Assembly: GCA_029558535.1 (NCBI GenBank)
Contig: JAKQEK010000406.1
Span: 1 to 64,000 of the forward strand
Origin: Bacteroidota bacterium
Lineage (GTDB): Bacteria; Bacteroidota; Bacteroidia; Bacteroidales; ML635J-15
Length of the DNA: 64,000 nt
Direction of reading: 5' to 3'
The notes below the pieces were generated by a model that was given only the letters and a program-made list of their open reading frames with translations, ran no database searches and was not told the origin of the DNA. The position numbers and the translations under genes were made by a program. Numbering within the stretch: position 1 is the first letter of the stretch; each line of letters starts with the position of its first letter. Below are positions 49,867 through 59,086 of this stretch, one piece after another.

Positions 49867-50430
49867 TTATCTTGCTCTTTCAACGTATTCCTTTGTTCTT
49901 GTATCTACTTTAATTTTTTCTCCTATTTCGATAAACAAAGGAACCATAACGCTTGTACCTGTTTCTATAGTTGCCGGTTTAAGAGCATTAGTAGATGTAT
50001 CTCCTTTTAGTCCCGGTTCGGTATAAGTAACTTCTAAAACAATAAATGGCGGTAACTCGCAGGTCATTGCAGTTTCTGTTTCGGCATGAAATACAATTTC
50101 TACCTCCTGACCTTCTTTTAAAAATTCAACGCCTTCTATTAATGCTTCAGCTAAAGAAACCTGCTCATAAGTTTCTAAATGCATAAAATTATATCCCATA
50201 TCATCTTTATATAAATACTGATATGGACGACGTTCTATTCTGATTATATCAATCTTAGCGCCTGAGTTAAACGTATTTTCAATAACCCTTCCGTTTTCAA
50301 GACTTTTCATTTTTGTACGTACAAAAGCTCCACCTTTTCCGGGTTTAACATGCTGAAAATAAACAATTTGGTATGGTTTTCCGTTGAATTCAATTGTAAG
50401 ACCATTTCTAATATCTGCTGTAGTTGCCAT
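49867..50430 (-). CDS. efp: Elongation factor P
   Basis: A 187-residue translation factor that rescues ribosomes stalled at proline runs. The KOW-like N-terminal domain carries K32 at the loop tip ([10 protein letters not shown]), equivalent to the modified Lys34 of E. coli. OB domains follow ([38 protein letters not shown], and [47 protein letters not shown]). No epmA or epmB gene is in the window, so the modification state cannot be read from here. Its promoter is at 50448-50476. Confidence 0.97.
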   Translation of the reverse strand: MATTADIRNGLTIEFNGKPYQIVYFQHVKPGKGGAFVRTKMKSLENGRVIENTFNSGAKIDIIRIERRPYQYLYKDDMGYNFMHLETYEQVSLAEALIEGVEFLKEGQEVEIVFHAETETAMTCELPPFIVLEVTYTEPGLKGDTSTNALKPATIETGTSVMVPLFIEIGEKIKVDTRTKEYVERAR

Positions 50431-50447
50431 AATTTTTAAATTTGTCG

Positions 50448-50476
50448 CAAAAATAATAATATGATGTCGTTTTCAA
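50448..50476 (-). promoter_or_regulatory. Promoter of efp
   Basis: On the minus strand TTG (50474-50476), an 18-base spacer and TATTTTTG (50448-50455) match the Bacteroidota consensus. The -7 box is 17 bases before the ATG at 50430. Confidence 0.65.
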
Positions 50477-50563
50477 AACTTAATTGATAAAAAAACACTT
50501 TATTGGGGAAATAACTTGACTATTTATATAATAAATTAGGCAAAAAAAACAGTCAATTGAAGT

Positions 50564-52510
50564 TTATTGATTTTTTTCACTGCTGCATTCCTTATACTGC
50601 AAAACGAGCAAGGTAATATCGTCAGATTGCTCGGTTCCATCAACAAATACAGACACGCCCTCAAGTGTCTGATCAATTAAGTCTTTAACATTTCTCGAGC
50701 CAGATTTAGAAGTTATCTCCATTAGTCTTTCTTCTCCAAATAACTTACTCTCAGAATTCATAGCTTCGGTAATTCCATCGGTGTACATAAACAATGTGTC
50801 TTCATGCTCAAGTTTAATAGTTTCATTTATGAATACATAATCTTCAAATGCCCCTAAAACTATTCCGGCTTCTATCTTTTGATATTTTGTTAGGCCTTCT
50901 TTTCTAATAATAATGAATGGATTATGTCCGGCATTTGCATATTGAATTTCTCCGGTATTAATATTTAACTTCCCAAAAAACAATGTTACAAACATACATT
51001 GAATATTATCACGGCACAGACCATTATTAGCTTTGAATAGAACCTCAGCTGGGCTTACTCCACTCATAGCTATTGATTTTACTAATATGTTTGTCATAGC
51101 CATAAACAATGCTGCAGGCACTCCCTTTCCTGATACGTCTCCAATCGTAAAACCTAAATATTCCTCGTCAATCATGAAGAAATTGTACAGATCTCCCCCA
51201 ACCTCCTTGGCCGGTTTCATAAATCCTGAAATATTAAATTTGCACAAATCAGTTTGAATAGAACTATCTTTAGGAATCATGCTCATTTGAATTTCACTTG
51301 CAATTCTTAGCTGACTCTCAATATTTTCTTTAGCTGCAGTCGTCTTTATCAAATTATCTACATACTCGTGTAACTTTGTCTGCATATATGAAAATGCGTT
51401 ATGCAACTCTAACATTTCATCCTGGGTTTTTATGTCAGGAAGTTTAACATTAAAATCACCTCCTGCAATATCTTTAGAAGCCTGAGCAAAAAGTACCAAC
51501 GGGGAAGCAATTTTATTAACTATTTTAACTGTCAACAAAACCAATAATATTAAACCGATTAATATTTGCAATATCATAATTACAGTCATTTTATTTAATG
51601 ATGCAAAAACTTCTTCATCGGGATAAACGACTGCAACCGAATAATTTCCTGATTTCAAAGGGGTATAGTATATCCACCTCTTGCCTTTACCTTTCAGGTT
51701 ATAATCTCTAAATCTACTATTTCCCTTTTGCAAATCCCTTCCAATCTCTCTAAGCAAAGGTTCATTCCATCTTTCGGAAGTTGAAAAAATACTTTCATTC
51801 ATAATTTGAGTACTGTCGGGATGAGCCAATACCCAACCATTTCGAGACAACATAAAAGCATACCCTGTTTCAAACACTTTAATATTTGATACAATATCTG
51901 TTAGATGTCTAAGCGCAATGTCAATGGTAGCCACACCGGCAAAGACCCTTCCCTCTAGTGTATTTTTATAAAAAGGAACCGAATAGGTAGCCATCAAAAA
52001 CTCTCCGCCACCCTCATCAAAATATGGTTCTGACCAATATGGTTCTTCCAACATTTTAGGAATCTGATACCAATCCATATAGAAATATTCATATTCATTA
52101 TTTCCTAACAGCATTGTATGAATTCCTTCGCTGTTTCTGTATGCATAAGGTGAGAAGTACAAACCCTTATCCGGATAAAACTCAGGTTCAAAGGCAATTG
52201 CCGCACCACACACTTCGTCATTTTCTTGTAATACAGTTAATAAAAAACTCGATAATGAGTCTTCAACCAAAATATCCCTTTCCATCATTATACTCACCAT
52301 TTGAGGGATTTGCTCTAAAGACTGTAATCTGCTTTCTATTTGTCCTTCGATGTTTTCAGCAAGTTGAATTGCGTATTCTTTTGCAGTATTCCTGATAACA
52401 TCTCTGGAGTAATAATAATAAAAAGTTAAAATCACTAAAAAAAGAGTTAGTGTAACTAATAATACGCGTGAGTTGATTCTAAAACTTATAGTATTTTTCT
52501 TTATTTTCAT
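50564..52510 (-). CDS. Cache-HAMP-SpoIIE membrane phosphatase (RsbU-like)
   Basis: A 648-residue sensor phosphatase. Two membrane helices (about 14-34 and 308-331) flank a periplasmic dCache domain (about 40-300, GAAIAFEPEFYPDKGLYFSPYAY, YWSEPYFDEGGGEFLMATYSVPFYK). A HAMP domain (about 332-385) and a coiled segment lead to a PP2C/SpoIIE domain (about 425-640) with EVGGDLYNFF, IGDVSGKGVPAALFMA and YTDGITEAMNSE, including the metal-binding Asp residues. It should dephosphorylate a STAS protein on signal reception and so free it. The start codon overlaps the stop of the binding-protein gene by one base. Confidence 0.93.
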   Translation of the reverse strand: MKIKKNTISFRINSRVLLVTLTLFLVILTFYYYYSRDVIRNTAKEYAIQLAENIEGQIESRLQSLEQIPQMVSIMMERDILVEDSLSSFLLTVLQENDEVCGAAIAFEPEFYPDKGLYFSPYAYRNSEGIHTMLLGNNEYEYFYMDWYQIPKMLEEPYWSEPYFDEGGGEFLMATYSVPFYKNTLEGRVFAGVATIDIALRHLTDIVSNIKVFETGYAFMLSRNGWVLAHPDSTQIMNESIFSTSERWNEPLLREIGRDLQKGNSRFRDYNLKGKGKRWIYYTPLKSGNYSVAVVYPDEEVFASLNKMTVIMILQILIGLILLVLLTVKIVNKIASPLVLFAQASKDIAGGDFNVKLPDIKTQDEMLELHNAFSYMQTKLHEYVDNLIKTTAAKENIESQLRIASEIQMSMIPKDSSIQTDLCKFNISGFMKPAKEVGGDLYNFFMIDEEYLGFTIGDVSGKGVPAALFMAMTNILVKSIAMSGVSPAEVLFKANNGLCRDNIQCMFVTLFFGKLNINTGEIQYANAGHNPFIIIRKEGLTKYQKIEAGIVLGAFEDYVFINETIKLEHEDTLFMYTDGITEAMNSESKLFGEERLMEITSKSGSRNVKDLIDQTLEGVSVFVDGTEQSDDITLLVLQYKECSSEKNQ

Positions 52511-53517
52511 TACTTATTATGAGATTTTGACAAAAGTGGTTTAAAAAAATCACTATATGTATATGTAAATTTGCATGAATCAAGATTTTGGAGGATATCC
52601 TTTACTTGTTCAAAATCGTTAGGGTCTAACTCACCCTTACTAACTGATTTTCCTTTTGTGGCTTGAAAACCGAGAATTTTATCTAGCATCCATCGCTGAT
52701 GAATTATATTTGTCGGAATATTCTCATTACGCATTAAATCTACAACTAATTTAACAGTATAATCTCTATTGTTTGCAGCATACTCCCACCCCTTTAGACT
52801 TGCACTTGTAAATGCTTTAAGTTCTTTTTCGCGATTACTATAAGTGGATTGTAAAGTATATAGTCCATCTTCAGGTATATCGTATCCAAAGTCGGATAAA
52901 AAAACAGTATTTAATTCGTCATGATTTATACCACTAAGGTAAATCAAGTGATATTCATTATAATACATAACTGTCAATATATCTACACCTCCCATTAAGA
53001 AAAGATTTACTGAAGATAGTATCGGCACCCATTCGACATTAAGTTTATGTTCCTTAATTAAAGATCGTGGCATATCTGAAAAGTCTTTATTCCAAATACC
53101 AATTTTTTTCCCGTTAAAGTCTTCCAAACTTTTGATATTACCCGACTTTTTACTTACAAATAAAATTGCAGAATGCTGAGATAATTGTGCAATATTTACA
53201 AGATTGAGCCCATCACAACGTGAGTGCATTGCTGAAATCAAAAATGCTGATACCACATCTGCTTTTCCGCTTTCTAAAATTTCCATCGAATTTGTAGTCG
53301 TAGTAGCATGTATGATTTCGACATCTAATCCAGCCTCATCATAGAAACCCTGATCAAGTGCCACATAATATCCTGCAAATTGTGCCTGAGGTAACCAGTG
53401 AGTAGCAAAGACAATTTTAGGTTTTTGAGCATTTATAACAATACCACTAGATAATATCAAAACTATAACCAACAATTTAGTCTTTAAAATTATCCGTACT
53501 ATACTAAAAATCTTCAT
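52510..53517 (-). CDS. NMT1/THI5-like periplasmic binding protein
   Basis: A 335-residue exported solute-binding protein. The signal sequence ends INAQ (about 1-30). The domain begins PKIVFATHWLPQAQFAGYYVALDQGFYDEAGLDVEII, the hallmark of the NMT1/THI5/SsuA family, with LEDFNGKKIGIW and RWMLDKILGF further on. These proteins usually bind pyrimidine or aliphatic sulfonate ligands for an ABC importer. No permease or ATPase gene is adjacent; instead it overlaps the sensor phosphatase gene by one base, so it may act as a ligand-sensing partner of the Cache domain (inference). Confidence 0.9.
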   Translation of the reverse strand: MKIFSIVRIILKTKLLVIVLILSSGIVINAQKPKIVFATHWLPQAQFAGYYVALDQGFYDEAGLDVEIIHATTTTNSMEILESGKADVVSAFLISAMHSRCDGLNLVNIAQLSQHSAILFVSKKSGNIKSLEDFNGKKIGIWNKDFSDMPRSLIKEHKLNVEWVPILSSVNLFLMGGVDILTVMYYNEYHLIYLSGINHDELNTVFLSDFGYDIPEDGLYTLQSTYSNREKELKAFTSASLKGWEYAANNRDYTVKLVVDLMRNENIPTNIIHQRWMLDKILGFQATKGKSVSKGELDPNDFEQVKDILQNLDSCKFTYTYSDFFKPLLSKSHNK

Positions 53518-53529
53518 ACAATATTAGAA

Positions 53530-53970
53530 TTAGTCATCATTTGGTCTTACAGAAAAAATATTAAAATTCTTTCCATCTTTATATTCATATCTAAATTCAT
53601 CTACACTTTCTTTTGCCATCAAAATTCCTAATCCCCCTATTTTGCGTTCTTCGAGAGGTAGTCCTAACTCATTCTCATCAGGAATCTTTGTTTCAAGTGG
53701 ATTAAAAGGTGTTGAACTATCTTCAAGAATTACAGTAAAATTCTCTTTCTCAAAGATAGTATGAATATTAATCAGCCCATTGTCAATGCCTGAATTTTGA
53801 TATCCGTAAAGAATAATATTAGTCGCTATTTCATCTACAGCAATGCACAATCCATAGATTTGCTTTTTGTTCAATCCTGCATTGCTTCCTGTTTGCGACA
53901 CAAAATCTCTCATTGGTTCCAGAGATTCCAAAGAAGCAACAAAAGTCTTTGATTCTTCTAAATTATTCAT
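53530..53970 (-). CDS. RsbW-like serine kinase/anti-sigma-type ATPase
   Basis: A 146-residue HATPase_c protein. The start is taken at ATG 53970, directly after the stop of the STAS gene; a longer frame beginning at 53991 overlaps it by 20 bases and adds a non-conserved tail. The N box is in CIAVDEIATNIILYGY, a G-box-like GGLGILMAKESVDEFRY is present, and the end is ...FNIFSVRPNDD. Kinases of this type phosphorylate a STAS partner on serine and sequester it or a second target. With the phosphatase and two STAS proteins encoded here it forms a full partner-switching set. No sigma factor is encoded, so its final target is unknown. Confidence 0.9.
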   Translation of the reverse strand: MNNLEESKTFVASLESLEPMRDFVSQTGSNAGLNKKQIYGLCIAVDEIATNIILYGYQNSGIDNGLINIHTIFEKENFTVILEDSSTPFNPLETKIPDENELGLPLEERKIGGLGILMAKESVDEFRYEYKDGKNFNIFSVRPNDD

Positions 53971-53971
53971 A

Positions 53972-54292
53972 CTATTCAGGATATTGATCAACGATAACTA
54001 CACTAAAAATCAGTCCCGTCATTTTCAATGTTTCTATTAACTGATCCTGTGGTTTTACTAATATTAATTTTGCTTGAGTTCCTAACTTTTGTTTAGCAAA
54101 AATTATAATTCTCAAACCTGCAGAAGCCATAAAATCCAGATGTTCGACATACATAACCAGTTCAAGCGGATTTTGTGGGATAATTTTCATTACCTCCTCC
54201 TGCAAAATGGGAGCTGTTGAAGAATCCAGTGCCCCTGTTAAAGTTAATCTTGCAATATTTTCATTGATTTTTGATTCAACTGTAAAACTCAT
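53972..54292 (-). CDS. STAS anti-sigma-factor-antagonist protein 1
   Basis: A 106-residue STAS domain. The phospho-acceptor is S57 in HLDFMASAGLRIIIFAKQ, which aligns with Ser56 of RsbV. It should be phosphorylated by the RsbW-like kinase encoded immediately downstream and dephosphorylated by the SpoIIE phosphatase. The residues around it differ from STAS 2 in the same operon, so the two could be separate readouts of one switch. It lies 30 bases after glgX. Confidence 0.92.
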   Translation of the reverse strand: MSFTVESKINENIARLTLTGALDSSTAPILQEEVMKIIPQNPLELVMYVEHLDFMASAGLRIIIFAKQKLGTQAKLILVKPQDQLIETLKMTGLIFSVVIVDQYPE

Positions 54293-54322
54293 AATTATTC
54301 CTCCTATTAAATTAATTAATAT

Positions 54323-56446
54323 CTATTTTTCAATTAAAATTACAACTGACCTTGCTCCGACAATCATACTATTCTGATTTTCGACTTTAACTTCGTGAGA
54401 AACTCCATAAAAATCAAAAGGCGGTTGCATATCTGTATTAACAGAAATGAACCAATTTTTTCCACTTGCTAATTTTGGCAATTCTACTATAACAGGCTCC
54501 CAAAACATATTAAGAACTACATAAACAGTATTATCAACAGAGAAGCCATTTTTCGCATGTCCTCCATCTAGCATAAATGCCAACAAGCGACTATTCTCTG
54601 ACCAATCTGCCTGCCAAGCTTGTTTACCGTGGAATGAAATGTCAGAGTAACCGGTATTCATATAATCAATATTTTTGAAATGTTGACTATTTCTCAAAAC
54701 AGGGTGAGAACGCCTAAAACTAATTATATGTTTTGCAAAATTAAATATATCTTCATTTTCTTTTATAAGATCCCAATTAAGCCAATTCAATTCATTATCA
54801 TGACAATAAGTGTTGTTATTACCATTTTGAGTCCTACCCATTTCGTCACCCATTAAAATCATTGGGACACCCTGACTAACAAATAAAATTGATAGTGCAT
54901 TTTTTATTTGCTTATGACGAAGTCTATTTATATCCTGGTTATCAGTTTCCCCTTCCCAGCCACAATTCCAACTGTCATTATCGTTATTACCATCCTGATT
55001 GTTTTCTCCGTTAGCTTCGTTGTGTTTTTCGTTATACGAAACCAAATCGTATAAAGTAAAACCGTCATGACAAGTTACGAAGTTTATTCCGGCAGTAGCA
55101 CCACGCGAAGAGTACATATCAGGTGAACCTTGCATACGTTGAGACATTTCACCCACCATATTACTATCCCCTTTTAGAAATCTACGCAGAGCATCCCTAT
55201 ATTTCCCATTCCATTCTGCCCATCTTCCGTAGCAAGGAAAAGTACCTACTTGATACAATCCTCCTGCATCCCAAGCTTCGGCAATTAGTTTACATTTTGC
55301 AAGAATTGGATCGTGTGCCAAAGATTCGAGTAGGGGTGGATTATTTAAAGGACTGCCGTCCTGTGCTCTACCTAAAATCGAAGCTAAATCAAACCTAAAA
55401 CCATCAATATGATATTCTGCTGCCCAATACCTTAGACAATCCAGAACCATATTACGCACTACAGGATGATTACAATTCAAAGTATTTCCGGTTCCGGAAA
55501 AATTAAAATAATAACCCTCCGGAGTTAACATATAATATGTTTTATTGTCGATCCCTTTAAAAGAAATTACAGGTCCTCTATGATCTCCTTCAGCAGTGTG
55601 GTTAAAAACGACATCCAACAAAACTTCAATATTGTTTTTGTGTAATTCTTTAATAAGATTTTTTAATTCATCAACCTGCATCCCATACTTGCCTGTAGCA
55701 GCATAACCTGATTTGGGTGCAAAGAAATTAAGAGTGCTATATCCCCAGTAATTAATTAGCATTTCCCCAGTTGCCGGATCTATTTTTGAATGTTCATACT
55801 CATCAAATTCATAGATAGGCATAAGCTCAACACAATTAACCCCTAAATCCAGTAAATATGGAATTTTTTCTCTAATACCTGAAAATGTTCCTTTAAATTT
55901 AATTTGAGATGAAGGATGTATCGTAAAACTTCGAACATGCATTTCGTAAATTACAAGATCTTCAATCGGAGTTTCCAATGGTTTATCATTTTCCCAATCA
56001 AAATCTTCGAACACTAATCTTGATCTAAAAGGATATATATTATCCCAATTGGGTGCTCTGAGCCAGGTGTCTCTGCCCCCTATTGCTTTAGCGTAAGGAT
56101 CTGACAGAATTTTATTTGGATTAAAAATATGTCCGGAAGCCGGATCATACGGCCCACTCATCTTATAACCATATTCCAAATTCTCATAATCAAGATCGAA
56201 GACTATCATAGAATAAACATTACCAATCATAAACTCTTTTGGAAAAGGAATTTCGACAAAAGCCTGATCAGCATTTTTTTTGAATAATACCAAAGTACAG
56301 GATGTTGCAGAACTTGAATAAATCGAAAAATTTATCCCATTTGGAACCATCGTTGCTCCAAAAGGCAAAACTCTTCCACAACGATATTTGATACCATTCA
56401 ACTCATGAGTCGGGTAATAATCTATTCTAACATCTGCATCATTCAT
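54323..56446 (-). CDS. glgX: Glycogen debranching enzyme GlgX
   Basis: A 707-residue cytoplasmic glycoside hydrolase (GH13) that removes alpha-1,6 branches from glycogen. A CBM48-like N-terminal domain (about 20-130) precedes the barrel. Motifs are YEMHVRSFT, LDVVFNHTAEGD, DGFRFDLASILGR (nucleophile Asp), KLIAEAWDAGG (acid/base Glu), FVTCHDGFTLYDLVSYN and GDEMGRTQNGNNNTYCHDNELNW. Length and order match GlgX/TreX. Its position between two STAS genes is unusual: the first bases overlap the stop of STAS 2 by 4. Confidence 0.95.
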   Translation of the reverse strand: MNDADVRIDYYPTHELNGIKYRCGRVLPFGATMVPNGINFSIYSSSATSCTLVLFKKNADQAFVEIPFPKEFMIGNVYSMIVFDLDYENLEYGYKMSGPYDPASGHIFNPNKILSDPYAKAIGGRDTWLRAPNWDNIYPFRSRLVFEDFDWENDKPLETPIEDLVIYEMHVRSFTIHPSSQIKFKGTFSGIREKIPYLLDLGVNCVELMPIYEFDEYEHSKIDPATGEMLINYWGYSTLNFFAPKSGYAATGKYGMQVDELKNLIKELHKNNIEVLLDVVFNHTAEGDHRGPVISFKGIDNKTYYMLTPEGYYFNFSGTGNTLNCNHPVVRNMVLDCLRYWAAEYHIDGFRFDLASILGRAQDGSPLNNPPLLESLAHDPILAKCKLIAEAWDAGGLYQVGTFPCYGRWAEWNGKYRDALRRFLKGDSNMVGEMSQRMQGSPDMYSSRGATAGINFVTCHDGFTLYDLVSYNEKHNEANGENNQDGNNDNDSWNCGWEGETDNQDINRLRHKQIKNALSILFVSQGVPMILMGDEMGRTQNGNNNTYCHDNELNWLNWDLIKENEDIFNFAKHIISFRRSHPVLRNSQHFKNIDYMNTGYSDISFHGKQAWQADWSENSRLLAFMLDGGHAKNGFSVDNTVYVVLNMFWEPVIVELPKLASGKNWFISVNTDMQPPFDFYGVSHEVKVENQNSMIVGARSVVILIEK

Positions 56447-56778
56447 GATTTAAAAATATTTTGTGCATCTTCAATCGAGTCAGTAATTTGAAAATAATTT
56501 ATAAAACCTGTCATTGACATTACGTCTTTAATTTCTTCGGAAATACCAACCAATACTACTTTGCCGTTTTTCACTTTAATTTGACGATAAACCATCAACA
56601 GAACTCTTAAGCCGGCGCTAGAAATAAAATCAACTTTCGACAGGTCTAATATTACATTATCACTCTCCGAAATTTTTCCCATAATTTGCATTTGAAGTTC
56701 TCCCGATGTGTTGCCGTCAATACTACCTTCAATTGTAATAATGACAAGGTTTGCTTCCAATTTTAAAGTAACTTCCAT
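56443..56778 (-). CDS. STAS anti-sigma-factor-antagonist protein 2
   Basis: A 111-residue STAS domain with the phospho-acceptor region VDFISSAGLRVLLMVYRQ (S54, with S53 adjacent). Overlap with glgX by 4 bases implies coupled translation and roughly matched amounts. It may pair with the same RsbW-like kinase as STAS 1, or bind GlgX directly; neither is shown by sequence. Confidence 0.92.
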   Translation of the reverse strand: MEVTLKLEANLVIITIEGSIDGNTSGELQMQIMGKISESDNVILDLSKVDFISSAGLRVLLMVYRQIKVKNGKVVLVGISEEIKDVMSMTGFINYFQITDSIEDAQNIFKS

Positions 56779-56809
56779 TTCCTTTTATAGCTTTTTAATT
56801 TGTACTAAA

Positions 56810-58639
56810 TTATAATTTAGGGGATAGCTTTACTTTAACTTTAATTTGTTCGTCTGTTTCAGGCAAACAAACTGTTAGTTTATGAGCATCAAAATTATGA
56901 TACGGATTATCATTAATAAAACATTCCTCTATAAAAATACTGTTTTCGGGTAATATATCAGGTGAAACACGCAAAATATTATCCTTAAAAGCTTTTGGAT
57001 AAGGTTTAAAATATAAAAATAGCGGTTGTTTTGTAATTAATAAATTGATATAAGTTGCTGATAAGAAACAAAGTTCCATACTGTGATAACCACTCATAGA
57101 GTGACTTCCTTTAAATCTTTCGTTACCGAGCAAATATGGAAGCCCATTTGCTAATGTATTAAAATAAACACCTCCATCATCATTATCAAGGAAAAATGCA
57201 TTATAGAATGCCGTAACTTCACTCGCATTTTTGCGATATTCATCATTTTTCATAATACCATACAAAATCAAATAAGCCAAAATAGCTTGTTCTTGTTGCC
57301 ACCATGCTTTTCGGTCGTGCCAAACAAATTCGTGATTTTTTCCGTTTGGTTTGGTTTCACGTTCAAGAACATCATACCAGCCACCTCTTTGTCTGTCGCA
57401 ACCGTATTCAGGCATCAATTCTGCAATTTTTTTTGCAAAGTCAATGTATTCAGGCTTTGATTTCAAAGAGTTCATACGCATCAGATTCCATGCAATTTTA
57501 AGATTATGCCCAACTACAGCTCTGTTTTGCTGCCAACCCCATGATTGGTCTTTACTCCAGTCTTCGAAGAATTTCTCCTGGACAAACGGACTGTTTTCAT
57601 AATCAGGGAAATATTTTGTTATTGTGTCAAAAGTATATTCGAGGAATTTTGCATGTTCGGGGTCTCCTGTTGCCAGAAATAGGTTTATTAAGTATGCAGG
57701 TGCATGATCACCAACGGAATTCCAGTTTTTACGAGCTCGATTATGCGCTAGAGATTCCGTTCTGGCATCGAGCATTATTGGATCTATATGAGAGAAGTAG
57801 CCCTCGCCTTTCTCATCCTTAAAGAATTTTTCAAATAAAGACAGGGTTTTTTCTATGTCATACATGATTTTAGTATCTCCTGTAATACGCATAGTTTGTG
57901 TCGGTCCGGCCAAAGCATAAATCTGTTCATACATCGGAATGGAATCATAATCGTCGCCAAACTCAGAAGTAAGCAGTTTGGTTTCCTTTTCTCCTTCAAC
58001 TTTCAATCCGTGATACCAATAAACAATATCCTCATCCATATCATAAAAACGCATATGGTCACGTAAATACTGTGTACCTTTTTCCGCAGCTTCGAGGAAC
58101 TCGTCCTTACCTGTCAGCATATAAGCAGAAGCAAACCCATAAACCAGTCGGGAAATAGTATCCGTTTCTTGCAAATAATCTCCTTTTTTAGCTCCACCTA
58201 AATGAAGCATTGTGCGATATCTCTTATAATCAATTGGTTTTTCGGGAAATTCAAATTGCCATTTCAGATAACTTTGTGCAATTGAGTTAATCTGATTTAC
58301 CCACCAATCCGGCTCCTCGTGTCTGTAAGTGTTTGGATTTTTACCCGGAAAAACCATCCATTGAACCTGAAAAATTCCCTTAGATTTTCCCTCAACAGGA
58401 TAAAAACTACCATATGCAAAAACCATTTGCTTTGGTATTGCTAAAAGTTTAAACATGTCCCCTGAAGCATCCTGATACTCCTCATTAAGATTGCGAACAT
58501 ATCTGGCAAAACAATTATCAGAGATATAAACCAAAAACTCTCTGTTGTCAGAAGTCGTCAGGTTGAAAGTCTTGTCATTTTCATTAAAATTACTGACATA
58601 ACCTGCAATAGTGTCCGAAAAAGTAAAATTTATTTCCAT
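56810..58639 (-). CDS. AGE-family epimerase/isomerase, long form
   Basis: A 609-residue protein. About 110 N-terminal residues (INFTFSDTIAGYVSNFNENDKTFNLTTSDNREFLVYI) look like an added beta domain not found in the standard 400-residue N-acylglucosamine 2-epimerase. The remaining (alpha/alpha)6 barrel has RMTITGDTKIMYDIEKTLSLFEKFF, RARKNWNSVGDHAPAYLINLF and EFVWHDRKAWWQQEQAILAYL, with His residues in the positions of the family active site. Family members epimerise N-acetylglucosamine/mannosamine, cellobiose or mannose. Its place in front of glgX suggests oligosaccharide or glucan-derived sugar as substrate. Confidence 0.85.
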   Translation of the reverse strand: MEINFTFSDTIAGYVSNFNENDKTFNLTTSDNREFLVYISDNCFARYVRNLNEEYQDASGDMFKLLAIPKQMVFAYGSFYPVEGKSKGIFQVQWMVFPGKNPNTYRHEEPDWWVNQINSIAQSYLKWQFEFPEKPIDYKRYRTMLHLGGAKKGDYLQETDTISRLVYGFASAYMLTGKDEFLEAAEKGTQYLRDHMRFYDMDEDIVYWYHGLKVEGEKETKLLTSEFGDDYDSIPMYEQIYALAGPTQTMRITGDTKIMYDIEKTLSLFEKFFKDEKGEGYFSHIDPIMLDARTESLAHNRARKNWNSVGDHAPAYLINLFLATGDPEHAKFLEYTFDTITKYFPDYENSPFVQEKFFEDWSKDQSWGWQQNRAVVGHNLKIAWNLMRMNSLKSKPEYIDFAKKIAELMPEYGCDRQRGGWYDVLERETKPNGKNHEFVWHDRKAWWQQEQAILAYLILYGIMKNDEYRKNASEVTAFYNAFFLDNDDGGVYFNTLANGLPYLLGNERFKGSHSMSGYHSMELCFLSATYINLLITKQPLFLYFKPYPKAFKDNILRVSPDILPENSIFIEECFINDNPYHNFDAHKLTVCLPETDEQIKVKVKLSPKL

Positions 58640-58675
58640 TATTTTTATAATTATTTTAATTCTTAAATATTTATA

Positions 58676-59080
58676 TTAATCTTCATAACCTTGACTTAAT
58701 TCAATAATATTGCCCTCCGGATCTTTAATCCAAACTACACGCCATCCCTTATCGTTTAATGTTTTAGGACCTAGGGTAATTATCGCATCCGTTCCCATTT
58801 CTTCTAATTTTTTATCAATATTGGCAACCGAGAAAGCAATATGTCTCCAACCTGGATAATGACAACCATCTTCATTTGGCATTTCTATTGGGTTATTCTC
58901 TTCTGACTGAAATAATTCTAAACATATATTATTACTATCCTTTATAAAAACTATCTCTCTAGAGTTTGATCCAATAATAGTTTTTATTCTTTTAAACCCA
59001 AAATACTTAGAATAAAAATTCTCAAAAACTGCAGGGTTTTTACAAGTGACGCCGATATGTAAAAGTGATGTCTCTATCAT
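58676..59080 (-). CDS. VOC family (glyoxalase/dioxygenase fold) protein
   Basis: A 134-residue single-domain protein. It begins SLLHIGVTCKNPAVFENFYSKYFGFKRIK and contains WRHIAFSVANIDKKLEEMG and DKGWRVVWIKDPEGNIIELSQG. Likely metal ligands are H7, E54 (CLEL), the His of WRHIAF, and the last Glu in IIEL, as in glyoxalase I-type enzymes. The exact reaction cannot be assigned. It lies 6 bases after the hydrolase lipoprotein gene and 36 before the AGE epimerase gene. Confidence 0.88.
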   Translation of the reverse strand: MIETSLLHIGVTCKNPAVFENFYSKYFGFKRIKTIIGSNSREIVFIKDSNNICLELFQSEENNPIEMPNEDGCHYPGWRHIAFSVANIDKKLEEMGTDAIITLGPKTLNDKGWRVVWIKDPEGNIIELSQGYED

Positions 59081-59086
59081 ATAAAA

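Noticed and set aside
52510-53517. Thiamine or sulfonate importer operon
   Set aside because: No permease or ATPase gene is adjacent; the only neighbours are signalling genes.
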